A DNA stretch of 64,000 bases. It comes from Delphinella strobiligena. Lineage: Eukaryota; Ascomycota; Dothideomycetes; Dothideales; Dothioraceae. A model generated the notes under the pieces. That model did no database searches and was not told the origin of the DNA. It saw only the letters and a list, made by a program, of their open reading frames with translations. The DNA is taken from positions 62,001 through 126,000 of the forward strand of contig JAADKB010000005.1 in NCBI GenBank assembly GCA_009982845.1, written 5' to 3'. Below, piece after piece: positions 1 through 11,379 of this stretch (position 1 is the stretch's first letter; the number at the start of each line of letters is the position of its first letter). The position numbers and the translations under genes were made by a program.

Positions 1-1407
1 TTGGTAAACCATGAAATCAAAAGCAATTGGGAGCCGCAAGATATTCTACTTACGGGCCTTGTGGCAGAAAATTGAAAGACGCATGCGAAGGACCGCCTTT
101 TCTTTTGTCAAAGCTATAAGAATAATAACGTCAGAACTCGAGATCTTCGGTCATTAGCACAGCCAGCTAGTTTTGAAAGGGCCATTATTGACTGTGTATT
201 CTTTTGTCAAGGCCACCATGATCCGAGCCAGGTTTGATTCTTTAGCTGCGATGTGACCGAGATGTCAGGCGCCAGCCAGGCACAAGAACTTTGCTCCACT
301 TCCATAATTGATCTCCCCGGCAACATATCATCAGAGGAAGGGTCTTGGAAAAGATACCATCGCAACACTGTGCGGCTTTTTCTTTCATGATTCCGAGTTT
401 ACCAGAAGTTGAAGGCAGCGTTTTGCTCAGCTCATGGTTGGAGAGATACTGCGGGAGGTGTCGTCTTTTACTCGAGACGGAGATAAATGGGAATTTCGCT
501 TGCATGTATTTCGGCCGTAAATGTTCAAGGTTTGTACCTGGGTAGGTTCCTTTGAAAACCCCCAATAGCCTTGCGAGTACTGCAGTCGCATCGTCGCTCA
601 AAACCAGTACCTCGCCTGACGCCTCAATACACGTAAGAGATGCAGTATCGGTTGTGAAAATTCACTATCGACGTATACAATCTATACAATCGGTCTGTTC
701 CTTGATTGATGGTAGTGAAGTACTCGTAACGAGGACTAAGTAAATACGATATGACGGGCCAGCGTTCCCAGTGTTGTGTCAATCCTGCATTTTGTTGATA
801 ATGACCAGGCACAAATGAACAGATGTCAACTTCAATCCGAGTGTACAGTATCAGTAATTTGCCGTACTGGTAGACTCTGTACTCAACTGGCATTATTAAC
901 CCCATAGTCCGCGGTACGGTTACATCAGTACATGGCAGTACACCGGCGATAGTCACCGGGATCTCTCCAATGCGTTCGATCGGATTCGTGGTGACGAGCG
1001 ACTGTTTGCGAGGTGGGGTTTTAGTATCTCAACACCAACGTAAATGGAGTATTTCATGAGAGTGACGATGACTGTACCATGCACTGTCTATTCTATGGCT
1101 CCGAATATCCATTGCCAAGGCAATTTTGGTGGGTAGGTACTCGGTGCGTGGGCAAAAGAATTGTGACATGCGTGTGACGTAACATGACAGATCGTGAAAA
1201 CGAAGCATTCAAAAACTGCTCTTGAGCACCGCAATATTCAGTTCATTCATCTCACAAGCAAATTGAAAATCAATCTCAATCGCAAACAATCTACATCAAC
1301 TGCCTCAAGACTTCAACTACACTTTTCAGGTAAGATTCGGCCAGTGTCAAGAAGTAAAGCTTCAGGATCCTGACTCGGAACAGAAACTTTCAATCACATC
1401 TATCAAA
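1..1407. other. Left-edge region without a supported gene; contains 5' leader of the next gene
   Basis: I see no convincing coding region in the first 1.3 kb. The open frames at 242-956 are short and show no recognisable domain. The last part is probably the promoter and leader of the gene starting at 1408. A possible 5'-UTR intron runs from about 1330 (GTAAGA donor) to 1383 (CAG), with a CTGAC branch-like site at 1370-1374, only about 9 nt before the acceptor. Confidence 0.4.
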
Positions 1408-1938
1408 ATGTCCGGCACCGAGCAAACTTTCCACTACACCAAGGAGGACGTCCGCAGAATGGAGCAGAAGGAGTCTAAGGCCCACGGTGGTCAGATTCCC
1501 GCAGACTCTGCCACTGCTGCCATCCAGGTACGATCTGTTACCCCACTATGCCCCGCGATGATGGTATATTAACATGACTCGCAGTCCGTGGTTGACCAAA
1601 CCGACGCCAACAAGGCCGATCTCATCGAGGAGCGCAAGGCCAACCTCCCTCTTCCCGTTCAGCCCCCTGTCGCCTCCGACTTCAACTCTGCCGATGCTTC
1701 CACTGTCAACGTTGGATCTGGCCGTGATGTCGATCAACCCTTCTCCAAGGGCACTGGCTCCCTGCGTGAGCCTGCCACTGGCGATCCTTCATACGCTGGC
1801 AGACAAGCCGCCGACGGCCTTAGTGGTCTCCCCAACGATGCCGTCTCCAGGGAAGCCAAGAACAAGCCTGGTCTTGCCGACACCACTGGCAAGGACTACG
1901 GCTACCCTGGCAAGAACGACCCTTCCAAGGGCTTGTAA
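1408..1938 (+). CDS. Small hydrophilic LEA/SMP-type stress protein, 157 aa, two exons
   Basis: Two exons, 1408-1527 and 1585-1938, are joined across a 57-nt intron (GTACGA...GCAG) in phase 0 and give 157 aa. The start is the ATG at 1408 in a good context (TCAAAATG). The product is very hydrophilic, rich in Asp, Lys, Ala, Gly and Pro, with no signal peptide or membrane segment. The N-terminus (FHYTKEDVRRMEQKESKAHG, then PADSATAAIQ) resembles fungal proteins annotated with a seed-maturation-protein (SMP) domain, a late-embryogenesis-abundant type thought to protect cells from desiccation. That link is from memory of the family and is not certain. The C-terminus carries GKNDPSKGL, and a related GKNDP motif occurs in the next gene downstream on the same strand, so the two may belong to the same functional class. 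Confidence 0.75.
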
Positions 1939-2796
1939 ATGTGAAAGGGCTGGATCTTTTCTTCTAGCGAGCAGAACTTGAAACCTTCATCATCCTACAG
2001 CGTGGGAAAAAGCTTATGCTTTTGATGAGGCATGAATTAGACGAGCAGTCTGCGAAACGAAAAAGCGCAGCATTTTAATGGCGTTTTGCCTCTGAACAGA
2101 TATCCTTTGTATTATATATCCATTAACAAGGCGTAATTCTTGTCATCACTTGAACTGTTCCGATGTGACCAGTGAACAGTAAACGTGTCTTCTATCTGAT
2201 ACCTAGAACTGCTGTGTGGGATATCTGAATGCATATATGTGTTAGGCCTGTATCGGATCTCTATCCTTCATGGATGCGGAAGAATACTTTGAATGGCCTC
2301 TATACTTGTGCAATGTCCTTGTTCTCGTTTTAGCAGCCTCCCTGAATCATGTTACTAAACACACGGCTACCACTCTCCATGCTCCTAACCGCTTCCGCAA
2401 ATCTAGATTCATCAAGCTATTACGCCTTGATCAATGCCAGATATGGATGTGATGAATTTCTGTCTACCTTGGGTCACCCCACCTCTTATCGCTAAGCGGA
2501 TGACGTAGACATGCTACAATCATGTCAATCATACCTTACCCCTCCTTGCGATTTCCCTACGCCATACCGCACCTATCATGCGCGTGGAAGTCCGTAAATG
2601 ATGTATTTGTGATGCTAAATAATCCGTCGCAGAGAAACAGTGGACCCGGTGCAGTAAGCGAATTGGTTAACCTCTTTTCATGAGGCTTGAGAGGATACCT
2701 TGACCCTATTTCACAACATCTTCAACACATCACCCTTATCATTTTCACATGAACAACGTCTAGCAAATACATTCAATTATCTTCTTTGATACAATC
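1939..2796. other. Intergenic region between the two small hydrophilic genes
   Basis: This is the 3' trailer of the first gene and the promoter of the second. The 60-codon open frame at 2270-2452 shows no recognisable domain or codon pattern. I see no RNA gene or repeat. Confidence 0.5.
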
Positions 2797-3672
2797 ATGC
2801 CGACTTCAGCAGGCACCAAGGTCAGTTTGCCACGAGCATCATCATCAATATCACGGCTCTTTCAATTGAGCTCGGGAGAGTGCTGTCAAGGGGTCTAGCC
2901 TCACTTGCGAAGTGGCAGCTTATTTAGAGCTGCTTTCTGGTGCAAGAGGTATTGCTAGGCCTTTGCAGCTTTCATACTCTCCGGCCCGACTCCCCAAGCA
3001 GCCCACGACTTCTATGCACTTGCAACCAAAGTTCCTCATGCTAACCATCTCCAGGTCACCACCAACGACATCAAGGTCGAGAAGCCCGGAACCGTCACAT
3101 CAGACTCTCTGGCCGGTGAATCAGCCAAGCAAGGTGGAGACTTTGCCAGCAACACCAACCCAAGTGTCCTCAATCAGCCGTCCAGCTCAACCACCAGCAA
3201 CACGACCGACACCTCTGGCGCCACTACTCTTGACGCTGCACCTCATGCAGAGGCTCGCCAAGCTCAAGAAGACTGGTCCGAGGCATCACAATTAAATGCA
3301 GGTATTGGCCTGGGCAAGACCGCCGGCCGAGGACCAACCTATGCGCCAGCCAAGCCAGCACCCGCCGGTGGTAATGCATACAACACGAGCGTTACCCCTG
3401 CCAACTCTGGCACAGCACCCAGCTATGTCAACAACCCAGCCGACCCGTCAGGACCTCACGGTCGGAACATCACAGAGGGTGGATTCGACAGCGATGGACC
3501 GAATGCAAGCTTCAACAATGACATCGGCGGCAAGAATGATCCCGGTCGTGCCGCACTTGCGGGCTTGCAAAAGTCTAATGCTGAGTTTGTGACGGATGCT
3601 GGCCAGGCTAACAAGAAGAAAGGTACGCCTGGAAACTCTTTTGACGCTCTGGGTGGGGACACCAGCTCGTAA
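2797..3672 (+). CDS. Hydrophilic low-complexity protein, probably LEA-like, about 213 aa, two exons
   Basis: A continuous frame without ATG runs from 3055 to the TAA at 3670-3672 (205 codons). It joins in phase 0 to a tiny first exon, 2797-2820, that encodes MPTSAGTK, through an intron with donor GTCAGT at 2821 and acceptor CTCCAG at 3054. The product is about 213 aa, rich in Asn, Gly, Ala, Ser, Thr and Pro, with no signal peptide, membrane segment or known catalytic motif. Visible blocks are VEKPGTVTSDSLAGESAKQG near the N-terminus, GLGKTAGRGPTYAPAKPAPA in the middle and NDIGGKNDPGRAALAGLQ near the end. The GKNDP motif is shared with the gene ending at 1938. The 234-nt intron is long for this window, so a further small exon inside it is possible. 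I do not recognise a precise function; stress or spore protection is an inference from composition. Confidence 0.65.
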
Positions 3673-4016
3673 GGGTGTTGGGAATGACAAGATATGATTA
3701 TGACGATTTATTTAAACTGCCTGCTTTGATAGTGGTGGTTAGTTGTAGGCTATGTATAATTTTGGTACTTTAAGAATAACAGGCGTACTGGACATCTTGA
3801 ACCTGGAGTTATGCCACATTATCTTGCATTAGTTGATTGTGTTTCGTGAATATGCTACATTGTCTGGCCAAGATTATCGTACAGCGTAATCTCCAACTTG
3901 TTGACAAAGTTGTCGTATTCAATTGAAACTTTATGGGGGTGTTCCTATCGGGTCAGATTCCTTGACCAATCTTGACTCTGCTGTACCAAACAACTGAATT
4001 CAATAATGATGTTGTA
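3673..4016. other. Intergenic, 3' trailer before the LINE insertion
   Basis: About 340 bp of moderately AT-rich DNA between the stop codon of the upstream gene and the target-site duplication at 4017. Nothing recognisable was seen. Confidence 0.5.
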
Positions 4017-4030
4017 TGAGTTGGAATATT
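4017..4030 (+). repeat. Target-site duplication, left copy (TGAGTTGGAATATT)
   Basis: The 14-bp sequence TGAGTTGGAATATT at 4017-4030 recurs exactly at 9819-9832. The two copies bracket the LINE precisely: the 3' tail of the element starts at 4031 and its 5' end lies at 9818. A 14-15 bp duplication is normal for target-primed insertion. Confidence 0.9.
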
Positions 4031-7000
4031 GATTTGATTTGATTTGATTTTCTCAATTGGCTATGCGCGACATCTTAGTCGCATGAGCCCTGACGAGCTG
4101 ACGCTAGTATGTATCTAGTAATTTTAATGAGATTCTTGCTCTATTCTACAGCCCAAACTGATAGTAGTGCCTTCTAAAAGGTGTTTTTATTCTGTAGTGT
4201 ACTAGCTCTATCCAGTATTATATAGGATTACTCCTCTTCCTCTTCCTTGTCCGTCTCCTTAGATTCCTCTTTGTTTAAGGTCTCTAACTCTTCCTCTATT
4301 ATCTCCTTTGTCCTTTTCTCCTTTTTATAATTGAGTCGACCTAAGTTAAGCGTAAAGCAGATAGTTTCTCTAACTATGCTAAAGTTAGGCTTCTATTTCT
4401 CTACTAGTCCATTTCTATATTGCCTATTAATAAGGGTATACACATCTCTATTTTCTACTATATATAATATATTATTATATTATAGTTTAAATTTATTAGC
4501 AAGTAATCTGCGTTAATTATTATAATAAAGGCAAAGCATTAGAAAGTGGCAGATAGTCTCTAAGCCTTATTCGCATTTGCATTAGTCTATATTTATAATA
4601 TTGATTTTATATAGGAATTTATTAAAGCGTAAATAACCTATATAGAGCTATATTAATATAAACGCCTCCTTCTTATTTAGACTATTATATAGAGCTAATA
4701 TGTGCCTTTTAGAAATAGCATTATCTGTCATTTTTAGGCTTCTTTCTATATTCTATTAGTATTAATAGGCTTAATAGATAATAGCCTCTTTAATTATTTC
4801 TTATTCTTTAGCTATACTATTTAGTATATTAAGTTTATAGCTAACTATTATATTAATAGGTATAATTAATGCTTTAGCTTTTTTATTAGTAACTATGTAG
4901 CTTAGAATCTTTGCTATTTTTAGGATCCACTTAATAAGGATCTGATAGCCCAGTTTGGCTTAGTAATCTATATATACTTAGATACTCTAGGCAACTAAGG
5001 TTAAATTGTCTTTAATGTAGCTTATAGCCTTTTTGCTATCTAACTAGATAGTGGCTTAGAAGGTGTTAGGTAGTTAAATGTCTATATTCTCTAAATATAC
5101 GTTAATTAGCATAGTTGCTATATAAATAGCTACTAGCTCCATTAATATACTATTAATATAGTTATTGTTATATATAAGGCTAGATTATGTTATAAATAGG
5201 GTTAAGCAGTTATTATATATAGCTAGTTTTATACCTACTTTGCTATTAGCTATTAAGCCATTAGCAAAAACATTTATCTATTCTAGTTTTATAGATTAAT
5301 ACCTCCTAAGTGCAGCGTCTAGAGTATCTATTCTATTTTCGAATTGTATTTCTGCTTTTCCCTATAGTAGTATATTCTATATTAGGATAATTTTAATTGA
5401 TTTACCTAGGCGTTCTAATACTAATTCAATCTTTTAGAAAAGTAAGGCAAATATTTTTAAACTACTTGCTATTTAGAGCTTTCTTATATGTATTTTAATA
5501 AAATTAGAATTTAAAAGGGAATATAGTCCTATTTATAATTTACTAATTTTCAATTAGAAATAGAAATAAAGGAGGAGGAGAGTTGCTTCTACATTTGCTA
5601 CTTTTATTAAAACTGTTTTAAAGCTTTTTATAATAGTTTAGGCTCTAATCCTATAAATTAAATTAAGTATTTTACTTATACTATTGTTAGCTTTGCTTTT
5701 TATAAACTATACGTACTAGACTAAGGCTATATAGTCCGTTTTAAATACTACTATTACTAAGTATAGTTAATGCGCTGCTTTTAGTATAATATATCTAAGT
5801 CTTTTAAGCTGATTAACGCTTTTCTAACCTTTAGATTTCATTTTAGTAAAGTGATTTTTAAAGCGGAGCTCTATATTAAAAATTATGCTAAAGATACGTT
5901 CCTTTATAGAAGGCTAGACTTTATGCTATTCTATTTAAAAAAAGGTAAATGTGTTTATTAGCTTCTTTAAGTTCTAAAAGAAATATATAAAAATTATTTT
6001 ATTATTTTTAAATATAGCTTTGCTATCTTTTACCTATTAAAGGGCTTATAGAACCACTTTCCTATTAAGTATTACTATATTCTGTTTAATAGAGTCTAAT
6101 ATAGCCTATTAGGAGTAGTTATTAATAAATCCTATATTGCCTTTTTTACTATTAACTTCTTTCTCTATTAGGAACGTATTAAAGAAGATATATAGTATAG
6201 AAGCTAGTGTGGATCCTTATAAAAGTCCTGCTTTAGCTAATAGAAATATATTTAATTTGTATCTATTTACTATTATTATAGCGCTGCAGCTATATAGGAA
6301 TAAGTTAACCTAGTTTATTACTCTCTTTAGAATGCCTTTTATGCGTAGGCAGCTATATATAACTAGTCTAAATACTCTATTATACGCTTTTTTAACATTA
6401 AAGCTAATAAAAAAGAGGATCTTCTTTTATTACTATATTTTATAGATTTTCTTAGTAAGGAGAAGTAAGGCCTAGTTATATGACCTCCTTAGCCTTACTC
6501 TAAACTAGGTGGCTAATAGGAGATTAAAGGTCTTAGCCTAATATAATAGCTTTTAAGCCAAAATTAGCTTTATAAGCTTGCTAAAAGTTAGGAGGAGGGA
6601 GATAGGCTTATACGCTTTTAATACGTAATAGTCTGGTTTCCCTAATTTCTATAATAGGAGGATGCGTACTGTTTTCTATATTTAGAGTATATACCCTAGC
6701 TAGTATAAAGTATTGAATATCCTAATAATTAACTATACAGTTAACTTCTATATTTTCTTCTATATAGCATTAGGGATACTATTAATCTTTAATGCTTTAA
6801 ATAAGCTTATTTTAAATAAGGCTACTGCAATCTTATTTATTATAATGTCTAGGTCTTTAAGATTAGCGTTAACCTCCCTATCTAGGTCTTCACGCTATCT
6901 ATTTAGAATAGGTGGGAAGAATATAGAAATTAAGGTAGCTACTTTCTTACAGTCTTTTATAATTTCTATTTCCTATCCCCTTTTATCTATAATTAGAGGA

Positions 7001-9107
7001 GGGATAGCGCTAAAGGCTGTAGGCTGCAGGTCTAGGTACTTAGCAGCTTTTTAAATGTTATTAGATTTTGCTAGGAATTCGTTTTAGTAAAAGCGTTTCT
7101 TTGCTCTAATTACTATATAGAATCTATATTGTGTTCTTCTAGCTCTAATCTTGCTTTCTATTCTATTAAGCTCTACTTTTTAAAAGTACGTATCCTAATT
7201 CTTATATTTTATATATATATTGTATAGCTTTGTTAACTTATTATCCTATTACGCCTTTATATATAGAAATAAATTTGTAAAAGGGCAATGCTTATAGATA
7301 CATTTTCTAACTGTGTTCTAGAAGTCTAATACTGCTATATTTATATTTTCGCTTATTTTAGGATTTAGTATTATTAATGTCTATATTTTAATAGCTTTAT
7401 TAACTTTAGCCTAATCTGTTTTTTTAAAATTGTATCTTACTTCACTTATTAGCTTTGCTCTCTAATATATAAGGTATAAAATAATAGCTTTATAGTTAGA
7501 GCTGTATTAGGTAAAGTATAGGTTATATTAAATAGTTTAGAACTAGAAGGATTAAAAGACTAGCATAAAGTCTATAATTATTCTAAAGTGTCTTTTTAAA
7601 TATATAACTATGCTTTGCAAAAATGCTAAGAATACATTATATTTATAAATCCATTAAAGAATAGGTTCCCCTTTATTAGAATATTAAATCTAAAAAATAT
7701 TGTAACTGCCCTATATTAGATTGTGTTAATTGAAGTCCCTTTTTATAATAATAGGGAGAGTCTCTCTATATTTCGACTTTGCTATATTAATAAAGTAACT
7801 AAATGCTAAGAGCTTTATTATAGCGCTTTTATATAGGTCTTATTTAGAATAAGAATGTTAGTTTTTATTTAAAATGTAAACTAATATAAGGAAGAGGGGT
7901 CCTACCCTTATAGTAATAACTACAGCTATTATGTTTAATAAGTCCATTAGTATCTATATTAAGGAAATATCTTTATAAATGAAAAGGAATGATTAAAATG
8001 CTTTATAGGGCAGGCCTACCTGCTTTGTAAAAGGTATTAGGGCATTCCAATATCTATATTAATAAATAACTAGTTTATTATTAATATTAAGAATATTTAG
8101 TTTAATAATAAGCATTGCTAAGTAGTTTTTAAAAAAGTAGTTATTAAATATGCTTAATTAGGCTGCTAACTGTTTATTCACATTTGCTAAAATAATTTAG
8201 GTATTTTCTATTAAGCATTGCTTATAGTGACTTTTTTATAATTATAATAAAATATGACAATTTGTTATTTACCTCTGTTATCCGCTTTTATAATAGGGTT
8301 TAGTCCCTTTCTATTATAGAGCTTGTTAAGCTCTTTATAATAGGTAGAGCAGCTATTGTCTTTAGCTATATATAGTCCCTTATATACTATATATGTAGAA
8401 TTAGAAGCTTTGCATTTATTTACTATATATAGTCCTATATACTTACTATACTTAGTTTCCTTAATGTATCTTGCTATTTAATAACTATATTTATAACAAT
8501 TATAGTATTACTAAAATTGGATTATCTTCTAGTATTTGCTAATAAGGGAGATTGAGCTATTTATTTTAATTATTCTTTTAAAGAGGGCTTTTATAGTATT
8601 ATCTTTACTAATTAAATGGATAATTATTAATTCTATATATTTCTCTCTTTTAGAGATCTAGTTTACTTATATAACTTTAGTAAATCTATTACTTATATTA
8701 AATTTAGCTTTAAAGGTCAGTTTAATTTTCTATATTTTTAATATAAGGATAGAGTCTTTTCTAATATTATCTATTTTAATTAGAAATTAGTTTTCATTTC
8801 TAGCCTTTATATTAGTAAATATCTTATAAATCTATTTATTATTTAAATAAAGGTTTGCTACTTTGTAATTATTTACTATAATAATTTAGATTATTTATAG
8901 CTTAATTTGGATCCTTTTAATAACAATGTGTTCAGTCTTAGGCTGGGCTTTAATAGCTTCTTAGATACAGGCTTTAGTAGTAGCTCTATTCTTAAGGACC
9001 TCAAATTGTTTTATAGAAATACGTCTCAAATCTATAGTAGCTCCTAGAAGCTAGCGCAGTCCTTTTAGAGTTGTTAGCGCTAGTAGAAAGGACACTTTTT
9101 GGCATAG

Positions 9108-9690
9108 CTAGGTTACTAAAGAAGAGGGATTGATTTTACCTAAGGAGACTGCTATTACGTAGGTTGTAGGGGGGGACGCTGCTGTATTAGGGTCGGCTAT
9201 AGAGGAGACTGAGGACAGTCTCAGTCCTAAGAGCTCCGTTCTTATTACGTTGACGTTGGTTCCAATAGTTCTGACTTCAGTGTTGAGGACCTTTATGTCG
9301 GCGTTCACAGCTTCGAGTTTCTTTTCGAGTTCGTCAATTTTCTTAACGAGCTCGTCATTTTTTTCCGTGCTGGCGTTGAGTGTCGCCAGTAGGGTGATGT
9401 TCTCCTAATGGAGGGTCTCGTTCTGAATTTGGATCTGCTTAAGCAGTTCGTTGACCAAGTTGTTCTGGGTATTGATTTTGTCGTTCTGGGCGTTCACTGC
9501 TCCTTCGATGAGACGTTTTATCATGTCTTCTGCGAAGACGGCATCATCACTTGGATTAGGGAAGCGAATAGGCTGAATCAGCCCTCCGCTCTGTCTGGTG
9601 TTCCTAGCTCTTCTCTACACTGCCGTGGCAGCGTTCTGTCCCTTTGGGGACGACGCTGGTATGACCATGGCAACGGCGTTGTCAGAACGG
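9108..9690 (-). pseudogene. LINE ORF1 (gag-like) 5' segment with coiled coil, interrupted by TAG codons
   Basis: On the minus strand a frame beginning with ATG near 9680 can be read for about 190 codons before the RIPped part begins. It is broken by two in-frame TAG codons (about 9629 and 9407) and ends in a third near 9110. The middle is a clear coiled coil rich in Asn, Gln, Leu, Glu and Lys (for example ENITLLATLNASTEKNDELV and KKIDELEKKLEAVNADIKVL), typical of the N-terminal half of LINE ORF1 proteins upstream of zinc knuckles. The first TAG position is also TAG in the sister copies in the 36-45 kb array. It is not a functional gene as it stands. Confidence 0.75.
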
Positions 9691-9788
9691 TCGGGCGGCA
9701 CCCTTTCCCTCGACTAAAATCGACGGGAGTTGGATAGTCCGACTCGTCGAGTCGACTTGTAGATGAATCAGTCAATAAAATGATGAAT

Positions 9789-9808
9789 ATCGATAAAAAA
9801 TTATCGAT
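9789..9808. repeat. Perfect inverted repeat (hairpin) in the LINE 5' leader
   Basis: ATCGATAA at 9789-9796 and TTATCGAT at 9801-9808 form an 8-bp perfect stem with an AAAA loop, 10-30 nt from the 5' end of the element. A decayed version is visible in the sister copy at about 37700. Confidence 0.7.
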
Positions 9809-9818
9809 GTCGTTTTTC

Positions 9819-9832
9819 TGAGTTGGAATATT
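9819..9832 (+). repeat. Target-site duplication, right copy (TGAGTTGGAATATT)
   Basis: Exact 14-bp match to 4017-4030. Unique flanking DNA and the promoter of the coatomer gene follow directly. Confidence 0.9.
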
Positions 9833-10104
9833 TACCTTATCTTGTCGAGGCAACATGATACAGATATGAACAGGGTCGCCCACCATCAAGCTTTGCAAAG
9901 GCAGCTGTTTGCACAAGCAGCAAACCTGGCACCTCCACGTCAACAACTCCCGGCCCTTGATCATTGCTCAAGCTCCTATAGTAGCACTTTACTTCCAATC
10001 CAACAATTTTGCCATTGAAGATTGCCATTACCAACACAAAGCGTCGACTTTCCATATCAACACCAATCCAATAATCCTCGCCCAGCGACAACAGACAAGC
10101 AATC

Positions 10105-11063
10105 ATGGATCCCTATTCAGCAGAAGGAGGTACGTAAACCCAACTCCCCCCTCCTATACCAACCACGATCAAAACTCTAACCAGCAAACAACAGAACTAG
10201 TCAACATCCACACCGCCTTCCACCAAGCCCAATACAACGAAGTCCTCGCCTTCGACACATCCTCATTCAGTCCCTCAAACGCACTCCCAGCACGCATCCT
10301 CCGCATCCGCGCCCACCTAGCCCTGCACCAACCCGAACAAGTCCTCTCCCAAGTCTCCCCCACAGAAGCCGAATCAACCCCCGACCTCGCAGCCGCCCGC
10401 ACAGCAGCGCGCTACCTCCAGGGCGACGCCTCCGCCCTCCCAGAAGCCGAGTCCCTCGCCTCAACACACGCCTCAAACCTCACCGTCCAAATCCTGATCG
10501 GCACTGTCTTAGCAGCAGCAGGCAACCACGAAGCCGCCCTCACCCTCCTGCACTCGCACCAAGGCTCCCTCGACGCAGTGGCGCTAATAATCCAAATCCA
10601 GCTGCTCCAGAACCGGCCCGACCTCGCTGCCTCCACTGCGCGTTCCGCCCGCTCGTTCGCGCAGGACGCGCTGCTCGTTAATTTGGCCGAGTCATGGATA
10701 GGCATGCGCGAGGGCGGGGAGAAATATCAACAGGCGTTTTATGTATTCGAGGAACTGGCTCAGTCGCCCTCGCAGACGAGTGTGAAGATGTTGGTTTCGC
10801 AGGCTGTGAGCGAGTTGCTGCTCGGACGGTATCAGGAGGCTGAGGTTGCGCTGCAGAGTGCGCTGGAGAGGGACGGGGGGGATGTGGATGCGCTTGCTAA
10901 TGCGGTGGTGCTTTATGCGATTTTGGGGGATGAGGGGAAGGTGGGGGAGATTAGGGGACGGTTGGCTGGGGCGGGCGAGAGCGAGTTTGTGAAGGGTTTG
11001 GTGGAGAAGAAGGGGGTTTTTGAGGGGGCTTGTGCTAAGTACTCGCCTAAGTTCGAGGGTTGA
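10105..11063 (+). CDS. Coatomer subunit epsilon (COPI), 297 aa, two exons
   Basis: Exon 1 is 10105-10129 and exon 2 is 10195-11063. The intron (GTACGT...ACAG) lies in phase 1 and gives MDPYSAEG followed by ELVNIHTAFHQAQYNEVLAF. The 297-aa product matches the usual length of epsilon-COP (about 300 aa). It is an all-helical TPR-like protein, with recognisable family blocks such as YQQAFYVFEELAQSPSQTSV, LLGRYQEAEVALQSALERDG and the C-terminal FVKGLVEKKGVFEGACAKYS. Epsilon-COP sits on alpha-COP in the coat of Golgi-to-ER vesicles. A longer open frame begins upstream at 9909 but would translate the intron and leader; the ATG at 10105, the splice sites and the family N-terminus favour the spliced model. 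The 5' end of a LINE lies only about 270 bp upstream, in divergent orientation. Confidence 0.92.
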
Positions 11064-11379
11064 GTCTTGCTCTTTGTTGTGGACGGTTGGTTGGTCTGGG
11101 GACTTTTAGGGGGAAATGGAAGAGTACATGTGGAGTTGGGCGTTGCATGGATGGCGCTTTGGGGGATGAGAAAGATTGGAGTGTGAATGTGGATAGGGCG
11201 ATGGACATTCTAGAAGATGCGTCTATGCATGCCCGTAGCATTAGGGATGGATATGTATATCAGCAATCCATCATGAGTAAAATATCAGAAGCAGGTTTGC
11301 CGTCTCTCTTCATCTCTCATCTCTCATCAATCTGATCCTAGGAGCCCCTCAGCCTCCGCCTCCACCCCAACCAACCACT
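11064..11379. other. Convergent intergenic spacer
   Basis: About 316 bp between two convergent stop codons, containing both 3' trailers. No gene or repeat seen. Confidence 0.5.

Larger units (their letters stand above)
4031..9818 (-). mobile_element. Full-length Tad-like LINE retrotransposon, minus strand, mostly RIP-mutated
   Basis: This 5.8-kb element reads on the minus strand. Its 5' end near 9818 matches, in reverse complement, the 5' ends of the units at about 37687 and 43611, and its 3' end matches the ends of the units at 37660 and 43590. Between about 4150 and 9110 the DNA is extremely rich in TA, poor in CA/TG and has almost no open frames, as expected for repeat-induced point mutation. 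From about 9110 to 9818 composition is normal, and a first-ORF segment with a predicted coiled coil is readable. The first 100 bp at the 3' end is also little mutated. The 3' tail is not poly-A but four GATTT units on the + strand (4031-4050). The clade name rests on the ORF1 zinc knuckles, RT and RNase H seen in the sister copy at 37687-43591. No functional protein is encoded. Confidence 0.9.

Noticed and set aside
6713..7054. 113-codon open frame within the RIPped LINE
   Set aside because: A chance opening in TA-rich, mutated transposon DNA; the element itself reads on the other strand.
9909..10104. N-terminal extension of the coatomer epsilon frame
   Set aside because: It would translate the leader and the intron; the spliced start at 10105 restores the family N-terminus.
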